This document shows, piece after piece, positions 27,526 to 34,548 of a DNA stretch of 64,000 nucleotides. The position numbers were made by a program, and so were the translations under genes. The notes beneath the pieces were generated by a model. The model saw nothing but the letters and a program-made list of their open reading frames with translations. It was not told the origin of the DNA and made no database searches. Positions within the stretch are counted from its first letter, which is position 1, and every line of letters begins with the position of its first letter. The stretch covers positions 16,866 to 80,865 of the forward strand of contig CAIUQR010000083.1 in assembly GCA_903901335.1 (NCBI GenBank), in the 5' to 3' direction. Source of the DNA: an uncultured delta proteobacterium. GTDB lineage: Bacteria; Desulfobacterota; Desulfobulbia; Desulfobulbales; Desulfocapsaceae.

Positions 27526-29015
27526 GATGCGGTCCATCCCATAAAGTCTTTGCCGTTCGATTCTGAAACATGGGGGAGTAAGACGGTAAATCGTGTCCCT
27601 CGACCTGCTTCGCTGAAGAGTTCAATACGGCCTCCATGCCGTTTAATGATCGCATAGCAGACCGCAAGCCCAAGGCCGGTTCCCTTTCCCACCTCCTTAG
27701 TCGTAAAAAACGGTTCGAATATTTTATGCTGGATCTCCTGTGGAATCCCCGGACCGTTGTCCTCAACGGTGAAACTGAGAAATCCGGGCGTTGCGGCCCG
27801 ACCTACATGCATTCCGATCCGTCCGCCCTGTGGGGTCGCCTGTATGGCATTGAGTAACAGATTGGTAAAAACCTGCTGGAGGTTTCCGAGGTTGCCTTGA
27901 AGGATGGGGAGGTCTCTTGCAACGGAGGTTTCAAGGTGTAGGCCAACCATTTTGAACTGATTTTTGATCAGTCCAATGGTGCTTGTCAAGATCTGTGCAG
28001 GTGCGAGCGCACTGAATACCGGATTTTCTGTGCGACTGAAATCCAGGAGATTTTTTACGATATCTGCGGCACGTTCTGCCTGGCTGAGAATATCATTGAT
28101 CATTTCCGTACAATCTTCATCCATTTCATCAGCATACCCCTCCCTGAGACAATCCGCAGTAAGAGCGATATTATTGATGGGATTATTTAATTCGTGCGCG
28201 ATTCCTGCAGTAAACGTACCGATAGCGGCAATTTTTCTCGCCTGAATCAAATTTTCCTGATTTACCTCCAACTCATGCGCCATACGGTTGAAGGCCTCAA
28301 TCAATCCGGAAATCTCTTCCAGGCGAACTCCATCATAATGAATGGGACTAAAATCCCCGCGTCCAACCAGACGCGTTGTCTCCATCACCACATCCAGGGG
28401 TTTCAACAAGGCATGGGAAATAATCCAGAGAACCAGGGCCATCAGCAACAGGAGGATGGCAAAAAATGCAAAGGGAAGAATCGAGGTCTGGGCGATGGTT
28501 GCATGGATACGTTTTCGTTTGATCTCACGAAAATGATCCGCGGCATCAATCAAGGTTTTGCCTAAATTACGAAGCATTTCAGGTTGTACCTGGTCTCCCT
28601 GGCTGATATTGCCGACCAGTTTGCGGTAATTTAGCAAGGTCTTCTGGAAATTGGAAAACGACTCCTCCCCGACAAGCCGTGGTAGATCCACTGCAAGCTC
28701 TGTAACGAGCGTATCGATGCGATCCAGGTATTCCTTGCTCTCCATCAGACTCTTATTGTCACCGTAAATCAGAAAATTTTTCTCAAACCTGCGTACCTCG
28801 AGGATATTATTCAGGACATCATCATACCCCTCACTCAGCAGCATTCGGGTTTTGAGCATGGAAAGATTCCAGAGATTAAAACCGGTGAGGGCGGTGATGG
28901 AAAGAAATGTCACGGTGAACATGATGAAAATCTTTCCCCTGATCGACCCTGGTCGCAGATATTGCAGGCAAATATGAGACAACCTCTGCCAATAAGACCT
29001 CGGCACACCACTCAT
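27522..29015 (-). CDS. Membrane sensor histidine kinase, system B
   Basis: A 497-residue kinase, paralog of system A. Helices lie at about 28-50 and 178-203. The periplasmic bundle contains [17 protein letters not shown] follows, then HisKA with H274 ([13 protein letters not shown]), N box [15 protein letters not shown] and [19 protein letters not shown] seven bases before ATG fixes the start; a GTG ten codons earlier is less likely. The gene is divergent from usp at 29223, so the 200-base region between them probably holds both promoters and the binding sites of its partner. Confidence 0.93.
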   Translation of the reverse strand: MSGVPRSYWQRLSHICLQYLRPGSIRGKIFIMFTVTFLSITALTGFNLWNLSMLKTRMLLSEGYDDVLNNILEVRRFEKNFLIYGDNKSLMESKEYLDRIDTLVTELAVDLPRLVGEESFSNFQKTLLNYRKLVGNISQGDQVQPEMLRNLGKTLIDAADHFREIKRKRIHATIAQTSILPFAFFAILLLLMALVLWIISHALLKPLDVVMETTRLVGRGDFSPIHYDGVRLEEISGLIEAFNRMAHELEVNQENLIQARKIAAIGTFTAGIAHELNNPINNIALTADCLREGYADEMDEDCTEMINDILSQAERAADIVKNLLDFSRTENPVFSALAPAQILTSTIGLIKNQFKMVGLHLETSVARDLPILQGNLGNLQQVFTNLLLNAIQATPQGGRIGMHVGRAATPGFLSFTVEDNGPGIPQEIQHKIFEPFFTTKEVGKGTGLGLAVCYAIIKRHGGRIELFSEAGRGTRFTVLLPHVSESNGKDFMGWTAS

Positions 29016-29059
29016 CTGATAACCCTCCACAAAATAATCCGGCACCAGCTCATTCCATT

Positions 29060-29109
29060 TTGAAACATCCCTGTAAAGAAGATACAGGATTTTGTTTCAA
29101 CATGGAACA
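29060..29109. promoter_or_regulatory. Candidate upstream activator sites for the usp promoter
   Basis: TTGAAACA (29060) and TGTTTCAA (29093) form an inverted pair, with CCTGT/ACAGG inside. TGTTTC is followed after five bases by GGAACA, giving three GAAACA-type half sites. They lie 75-120 bases upstream of the -24/-12 promoter at 29182, the usual distance for sigma-54 activators, and next to the system B genes. Confidence 0.55.
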
Positions 29110-29181
29110 AAAAACTATCCTGAAAAAGATACTTCCAGTCTATCTACTTAAAATAACACTATTTATTCAATAATTTGAAAG

Positions 29182-29197
29182 TGGCATCAACATTGCT
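29182..29197 (+). promoter_or_regulatory. Sigma-54 (-24/-12) promoter of the usp-tauE operon
   Basis: TGGCAT-N5-TTGCT matches the sigma-54 consensus, with the invariant GG and GC exactly ten bases apart. Transcription would start near 29208, leaving a short leader before the GAGGAG ribosome site and the ATG at 29223. A sigma-54 activator pair is encoded divergently next door. Confidence 0.8.
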
Positions 29198-29222
29198 TAT
29201 TTAAAACCAGCTGAGGAGTTTC

Positions 29223-29645
29223 ATGAAAAAAATACTTGTAGCAATTGATGGCAAACATGCAGCATGGGAGGCCCTCTCGCATGCCTGCTCTCTGGCCACA
29301 CGAATTGATGTCCAACTTAATGTCCTTCTGGTGAATCCACCGGGTGGTAGACGTCTGTCCAGCGCCGAAATGGAAGTGAAGGACCAAATCAGGAAAAAGA
29401 TTGAACTGCTCATCGAAGCCGCCAAGGCAGAAGGGATCAAGCTCAATTATTATGTTACGGAGGGTATTTATGATGACGAGGTGATCAGTTTTATCAACAA
29501 TAACAAAATAACACTTCTGGTATATGAAACACTTGAAGGGGATACACGACCGGCAAACAAGGAGTTGGCGTCATCTCTGCGCACGCTCCGGCACAGAATA
29601 TCCTGTACAATTGAGGTCGTGGCCCCTAAGAAAACACAGATCTGA
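29223..29645 (+). CDS. Universal stress protein (single UspA domain)
   Basis: A 140-residue UspA-fold protein (KKILVAIDGKHAAWEALSHA at the start, beta-alpha repeats to ISCTIEVVAPKK). The ATP-binding G-x2-G-x9-G[ST] loop is not evident (YETLEGDTRPANKELASS in its place), so it may be of the non-ATP-binding class. GAGGAG precedes the ATG. It is the first gene after the sigma-54 promoter at 29182, so this operon is probably switched on by the neighbouring two-component system B. Confidence 0.88.
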   Translation: MKKILVAIDGKHAAWEALSHACSLATRIDVQLNVLLVNPPGGRRLSSAEMEVKDQIRKKIELLIEAAKAEGIKLNYYVTEGIYDDEVISFINNNKITLLVYETLEGDTRPANKELASSLRTLRHRISCTIEVVAPKKTQI

Positions 29646-29654
29646 ACTATCACT

Positions 29655-29716
29655 CCTCAAGGGGGTATAAGTTCCTTCACGAAGTAATTTTCTTAAAAAA
29701 ACAGGAAAATTACTTC
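29655..29716 (+). repeat. Inverted structured element, left copy
   Basis: A 23-base segment (29655-29677, beginning CCTCAAGGGGGTATAAG) is followed by a perfect 12-bp hairpin. The arms are GAAGTAATTTTC (29681-29692) and GAAAATTACTTC (29705-29716), with an A-rich loop. The same arrangement occurs in opposite orientation at 31450-31524, matching 22 of 23 bases in the first part. It lies right after the usp stop codon and before tauE. Confidence 0.85.
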
Positions 29717-29740
29717 TAAGTCACTAATCGAGAGGATTGT

Positions 29741-30679
29741 ATGAGCCTTACAATGAATCTTTATCTCCCTATAGCCGGCAACAGTGTGAATTGTCTGGCA
29801 ATATTTGGGCTTGGAGGGATTGTCGGTCTTTTGTCCGGCATCTTTGGAGTGGGCGGAGGGTTTCTGATGACACCGCTGCTTATCATGATGGGCATTCCGC
29901 CGACGGTGGCCGCATCGTCGGATTCCAACCAGATAGTCGGCGCCTCCACCTCGGGGACCCTGGCGCACTTCCGTCTGGGCAATGTCGATATCAAAATGGG
30001 CTTTCTCCTGCTCATAGGCGGTATAGCGGGCGGCACGGTGGGCGTACAGATCATCAAGATCCTGCGTCAACTGGGCAATGCCGATTTTCTCATCAGTATT
30101 ACCTATGTTCTTATGCTGGGCTTCGTCGGCGGATACATGTTCCTGGAGAGTCTCCAGGCCATGCGCAAGTCTTCCCAGGGGAGGCACACCGCTCCTTCCT
30201 CTAAAAAGGAATCGGTTTACGCAAGAATGGTCCGCACGATGCCGTTCCAGACGGATTTCAAACGTTCCGGTATCCGGATTTCAGCATTGATGCCGCTGGT
30301 TCTCGGCACTCTGGTGGGAATTCTCGCAGCCATCATGGGCGTCGGCGGCGGCTTCATCATGGTCCCGGTCATGGTCTATATGCTGCGCATGCCGATGCAT
30401 GTGGTCGTGGGTACCAGTCTCTTCCAGATCCTTTTTACCTGCATCAACGTCACCGTCATGCAGGCCACCCAGAACCACACCGTCGATTTTGTCCTCGCCC
30501 TTCTGCTCCTGCTGGGCTCCGCCCTCGGCACCCAGGTTGGAGCCAAGCTCGGCAAAAAACTGGGCGGAGAACAGTTGAAAATCCTTCTTGCCTCACTGGT
30601 TCTGATCGTGATGTTCAAGATGCTCTTCGATCTCCTGGTCCAACCGGATATTTTGCTAGCCTATATGGGAGGACATTAA
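29741..30679 (+). CDS. TauE/SafE-family membrane permease 1
   Basis: A 312-residue protein with about eight helices and the duplicated family motif: GIFGVGGGFLMTPLLIMMGI in the first half and AAIMGVGGGFIMVPVMVYML in the second. The family exports sulfite, sulfonates or related organic anions in characterised members. RBS AGAGGA precedes the ATG. It is followed two bases later by a TIGR02186-type gene, a pairing common in proteobacteria. The actual substrate cannot be read from sequence. Confidence 0.9.
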   Translation: MSLTMNLYLPIAGNSVNCLAIFGLGGIVGLLSGIFGVGGGFLMTPLLIMMGIPPTVAASSDSNQIVGASTSGTLAHFRLGNVDIKMGFLLLIGGIAGGTVGVQIIKILRQLGNADFLISITYVLMLGFVGGYMFLESLQAMRKSSQGRHTAPSSKKESVYARMVRTMPFQTDFKRSGIRISALMPLVLGTLVGILAAIMGVGGGFIMVPVMVYMLRMPMHVVVGTSLFQILFTCINVTVMQATQNHTVDFVLALLLLLGSALGTQVGAKLGKKLGGEQLKILLASLVLIVMFKMLFDLLVQPDILLAYMGGH

Positions 30680-30680
30680 A

Positions 30681-31451
30681 ATGAAAACCAGTAATCACAT
30701 ACAGTTCGCATGGCTCTCCGTCCTTCTTCTGATGGTTTTTCCCTGCCTTTCCCTTGCTGATGAGACAGGGGGCATATCCACAACACCCACCAGTATCGAG
30801 ATGGGCGCACAGTACGACGGCATCAACTTGAAGGTAAAGGGCACTGTGCCGGCCGGCAGCGATGTCATCCTGCATCTCACCGGAGCCGTCCGTGACCTGC
30901 ATCTTCGACAAAAGGGCAAGGTCGGTGGTCTCCTCTGGATGAATGTCGGCACGGTGACACTGACGAATGTCCCCAATGTCTCTCTCATTGATACCTCCCG
31001 GCCATTCAGCGAGCTTGGCGGTGTTGCCTCCCCCTTCAGACTCGAAAGCCTGCGCAATGTTATCAAGATTGAGCAGGACACCAAGGCTGAACAAATCGAT
31101 ATCCCGCATGAACTCTTTCTCCTGAAAAAACACGAAAGGCTGTATAATGAAGCAGAGAAAGGTGTGCATCTCGGTCCGGTCGAAGGATCCATATCATCGT
31201 TTTCAGCTGAACTTGCAATCCCGTCCGCCCTTGCTCCGGGGGAATACCAGGTTGAAGCCATTGCCATTAAAGATGGTGCCGTGGTGGGCAAATATGCCAC
31301 GACCGTAAGAGCTGAACTGATCGGCTTTCCCAAATGGTTAAGCAAACTTGCCTTTGAAAAAAGCCTTCTCTATGGCATATTGGCAACGGTCATCGCTGTT
31401 TTCGCCGGCCTGGCCATCGGTCTTGTATTCCAGAGCAAGGGAGCTCATTAG
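30681..31451 (+). CDS. TIGR02186-family exported membrane-anchored protein
   Basis: A 256-residue protein with a signal peptide (FAWLSVLLLMVFPCLSLA), a large extracytoplasmic part and one C-terminal membrane helix (YGILATVIAVFAGLAIGLVF). It is similar in layout and motifs (GAQYDGINLKVKGTVPAGSD, RQKGKVGGLLWMNVG) to the TIGR02186 family, which is found beside TauE/SafE permeases. A periplasmic accessory role for the permease is likely but not demonstrated. The ribosome site lies inside the end of tauE, so the two are coupled. Confidence 0.82.
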   Translation: MKTSNHIQFAWLSVLLLMVFPCLSLADETGGISTTPTSIEMGAQYDGINLKVKGTVPAGSDVILHLTGAVRDLHLRQKGKVGGLLWMNVGTVTLTNVPNVSLIDTSRPFSELGGVASPFRLESLRNVIKIEQDTKAEQIDIPHELFLLKKHERLYNEAEKGVHLGPVEGSISSFSAELAIPSALAPGEYQVEAIAIKDGAVVGKYATTVRAELIGFPKWLSKLAFEKSLLYGILATVIAVFAGLAIGLVFQSKGAH

Positions 31452-31524
31452 TACCTTACAGAATGTTTTCTTGTTTTTTTTATAAGAAAATATTCTGTCT
31501 CAAGGTACTTATACCCCCTTGAGG
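31450..31524 (-). repeat. Inverted structured element, right copy
   Basis: On the minus strand this repeats the left element: a 23-base segment (31502-31524) matching 29655-29677 at 22 of 23 positions, then a hairpin. The hairpin stem is ACAGAATGTTTTCTT (31458-31472) against AAGAAAATATTCTGT (31484-31498), 14 of 15 pairs, extended by an outer AGTACCTT/AAGGTACT stem (31450/31502). The outer stem begins on the stop codon of the TIGR02186 gene. Confidence 0.85.
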
Positions 31525-31550
31525 GGTGTTAGCAGTCATAGGGTCTCTGT

Positions 31551-34118
31551 ATGTTACGCGTTTTGAAAAACCTGCTCGCCTTCCGGCGTCACCCGAAAAA
31601 GGTACTCCCGTTTTCTGTTCTCTTTAAGAAATTTCAGAGCATCCTAGAGAGAAACAACCAGATCCTGGAACTTATAGCCGATATGGGTGACAAGTTGGGA
31701 GGCGAGTACGTTTTTGACCGCCGCTATGTGGAGGTTGTGACGGAAAAGCTTGGAGACCTGGTCTTCAAGCTGATTTCCGATCTCAGTATCTTGAACCAGC
31801 GCAGGAACACCGAACTTTTTATTGCCTGCGAGCACATTCGTCAGGCAATCCAGGAGGAACTCTCCGGAAAACCAGTTCTCACAACGGGCAAATCCGTCCT
31901 GCCGTTAAGTGTTCTTGGCCATGAACTGACTGAACAGGCCGGCACCAAAATGGCGAACATCGGCGATATCCGCAATCGTCTGGGCCTGTCCACACCGGAC
32001 GGTTTTGTCATAACATCCCATGCCTTCTCTGAATTCATGCAACACAACGGTCTACTTGCCAAGGCGGAATCAGCCATGAAATACTGGCACGACAAGGACG
32101 ATGCTGCCTTAAAAGGCCTTGCCGACGAGATGCAGAAAAGTATTTTTGCGGCCTCGCTCCCGCGTAAGCTGGTCGCAGAGATACTGGCGGAGTTTGACCT
32201 GCTGGCTGAGCGATTGAAGCTGCGCAATATCACTGTAGCCATGCGCAGCAGCGCCTCTGGTGAGGATGGGGCCAGCAGTTTTGCCGGACAATACGAAACC
32301 GCGCTCAATGTCTCGCGCGACCAGCTTATTGATGGCTATCGCCGGGTAATAGCCAGTGCCTATACCTTCAAGGCCTGGCACTATCGCCTCTACAGAGGCT
32401 TTCATGAACATGAAACGACCATGGCGGTCGGTTGTCAAGTTATGGCCGAGGGTCTTGTCAGTGGAGTTCTGCACACCTACGCACCCCATCTCGCCGATCA
32501 GGTCATGGTCGCAAACGCGGTATGGGGGCTCTGTTCCCCTGTGGTACGAGGAGAGCGAGCGACGGATACCATCGTCTTTGATCGCACTCCTCCCTACACC
32601 CTGCGCTCACTTTTAGTCGCCGACAAGGCACAACGTCTCGTGCTTGCCCCTGGAGGAGGCACGGTCTGGGAAGATACACCGGAAGAACTGCATGAAGCCC
32701 CGAGCCTGAGCGAGGAGCAAATGAAAAACCTTGCCGAGGCAGCGATGACGCTCGAGCGCTATTACAAACGACCTCTGGAAATTGAATGGACTTACGATTT
32801 GGCGGGCAACCTGCAGATTTTGCAGTCGCGGCCGTTGCGTTACTGGGGTGCCTCACCCGCATCAGAGGAGCAGATAGGCAACGCTACCCGTAACGCAGAA
32901 ATCGTTTTTTCGGGAAAAGGGTTCGTCGCCCAATGCGGTGTCGCTATTGGAGAAATATTCCTGGTTGAAAATGACGCCGATCTCGAGGCCTTCCCCCATG
33001 GCGCCATCATGCTGGCCCGGCATACTTCTCCCCGCTATGCCAGCATTATGCACAAGGCCAGAGGGATCATCACCGATGTGGGCTCCGCTACCGGCCATAT
33101 GTCAACGCTGGCCCGTGAATTCCGGGTACCGACCATCGTCAACACCGAAGTGGCTACCAGCCTGTTACGTACCGGGGACGAAATCACCCTGGATGCAACC
33201 CAAAATTCCGTGTATCGAGGCCATATCACCGCTCTGGACCGTTTCGAGCTGATCGAAGAGGAGGTCTTTGAAGATTGGTACGAATACCGAATGCTTCGCC
33301 GGGTGCTCAAACATATCAGTCCGCTGAATCTCCTCAACCCGCAGGGTGATGATTTTGTCCCCGCAGCCTGTCATACCTTCCATGACATCACCCGGTTTAT
33401 TCATGAGATGGCGGTTGAAGAACTTATTCACCTGAGCGAAAAACGGGAGGCACAGTATCTTTCCGCCCCTAAACGCCTGGAGGCAGATATCCCCTTAGGT
33501 CTCATGGTCATAGATGCGGGTGGCGGCACGACGTGTCCGCCGGAGGCCCGCTCCATCACTCTGGAGCAGGTCGTTTCTCTGCCGCTGCATGAGTTACTGG
33601 GGGGCCTTATCGGTTTAGGGATGTGGTGTACCGACCCTGTTCCTGTCGATCTGGGCAGCTTTATGTCAAGTGTCACCCGCACCTTTTCCTCCTCAATGGC
33701 CAGCCCGAAAGAAATCGGCAGAAACCTGGTCGTGGTCCTTCCGGATTATATGAACATCAACATGCGCCTCGGCTATCATTTTACGATTATTGATGCCTAT
33801 ATCTCCCAAGAGATGAACGATAATTATATCTATTTTCGGTTTCTGGGAGGAGTAACAGAATTCATCCGCCGTTCCCGAAGAGCAAGTTTCATTGCCAAGG
33901 TACTTGAACACTTCGACTTTCGAGTGGAAATACATGGAGATCTTGTGGTAGGGAGATTAAAGAAACTTTCTTTGCTCCGCATGTCGGAACGGATGCGTAT
34001 GCTGGGAGGACTGGTCGGCTATACGAGGCAGCTCGACGCGCGAATGCACTCGGACGACGATATATCCAGCCATGCCGAGCTCTTTATCAACGCTATGAAA
34101 AGCGTAATCGGAGGATAA
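31551..34118 (+). CDS. PEP-synthase-like phosphotransfer protein 1 (ATP-grasp + phospho-His + novel C-terminal domain)
   Basis: An 855-residue protein. Residues 1-110 form a helical domain (ERNNQILELIADMGDKLGGE). Residues 120-435 are a PPDK/PEP-synthase ATP-grasp with the signature RSSASGEDGASSFAGQY (232-248) and EIEWTYDLAGNLQILQSRPL. Residues 450-560 are the swivelling phospho-His domain, with H516 in ATGHMSTLAREF. From about 570 the usual PEP/pyruvate TIM barrel is absent. Instead there is a domain with FHDITRFIHE, DYMNINMRLGYHF and FRFLGG, shared with the next two paralogs. It may transfer phosphate from ATP through His to an unknown acceptor, but it cannot be a standard PEP synthase. Confidence 0.85.
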   Translation: MLRVLKNLLAFRRHPKKVLPFSVLFKKFQSILERNNQILELIADMGDKLGGEYVFDRRYVEVVTEKLGDLVFKLISDLSILNQRRNTELFIACEHIRQAIQEELSGKPVLTTGKSVLPLSVLGHELTEQAGTKMANIGDIRNRLGLSTPDGFVITSHAFSEFMQHNGLLAKAESAMKYWHDKDDAALKGLADEMQKSIFAASLPRKLVAEILAEFDLLAERLKLRNITVAMRSSASGEDGASSFAGQYETALNVSRDQLIDGYRRVIASAYTFKAWHYRLYRGFHEHETTMAVGCQVMAEGLVSGVLHTYAPHLADQVMVANAVWGLCSPVVRGERATDTIVFDRTPPYTLRSLLVADKAQRLVLAPGGGTVWEDTPEELHEAPSLSEEQMKNLAEAAMTLERYYKRPLEIEWTYDLAGNLQILQSRPLRYWGASPASEEQIGNATRNAEIVFSGKGFVAQCGVAIGEIFLVENDADLEAFPHGAIMLARHTSPRYASIMHKARGIITDVGSATGHMSTLAREFRVPTIVNTEVATSLLRTGDEITLDATQNSVYRGHITALDRFELIEEEVFEDWYEYRMLRRVLKHISPLNLLNPQGDDFVPAACHTFHDITRFIHEMAVEELIHLSEKREAQYLSAPKRLEADIPLGLMVIDAGGGTTCPPEARSITLEQVVSLPLHELLGGLIGLGMWCTDPVPVDLGSFMSSVTRTFSSSMASPKEIGRNLVVVLPDYMNINMRLGYHFTIIDAYISQEMNDNYIYFRFLGGVTEFIRRSRRASFIAKVLEHFDFRVEIHGDLVVGRLKKLSLLRMSERMRMLGGLVGYTRQLDARMHSDDDISSHAELFINAMKSVIGG

Positions 34119-34119
34119 G

Positions 34120-34548
34120 ATGATAGCAGAAAAAAATCCCGCGGGACCCCGGCTCCGCATCCTCATTCTTGATGACGAACCGATTGTCTGCAAACGGCTG
34201 AAACCCACATTTCAGAAGATGGGATATGAGGTCGAGACCTTTACGGACAGCGCTTCCGCACTGGCCAGGTTACGCGAGACTACCTTCAATATTGTCATCA
34301 CCGATCTCATGATGGAAGGCGCCGACGGCATGCAGGTTCTCCTGGGGGCCAAAGAATCATCACCGGACACCCAGGTTATCGTTATCACAGGATTTGCAAC
34401 CCTGGATACAGCCAAGGAATCCTACAGGAAAGGCGCCTTTGATTTTGTTGCCAAACCTTTTAAGCTTGGTGATATACTGGATTGTGTCAAGCGAATTGAA
34501 GAAAAACAGCGGGGAACCAGGCTCCCCGGTCCTGATGCACAACCGTGA
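34120..34548 (+). CDS. Single-domain response regulator within the PEP-synthase-like operon
   Basis: A 142-residue receiver protein with D18/D19, phospho-acceptor D62 (VITDLMMEG), ITGF with conserved Thr, and K in VAKPFK. It has short extensions at both ends and no output domain. It begins one base after the first PEP-synthase-like gene and ends with a GTGA overlap into the second, so it is translationally coupled to both. It is probably a phospho-acceptor or regulator of the paralogs; which kinase charges it is unknown. Confidence 0.9.
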   Translation: MIAEKNPAGPRLRILILDDEPIVCKRLKPTFQKMGYEVETFTDSASALARLRETTFNIVITDLMMEGADGMQVLLGAKESSPDTQVIVITGFATLDTAKESYRKGAFDFVAKPFKLGDILDCVKRIEEKQRGTRLPGPDAQP

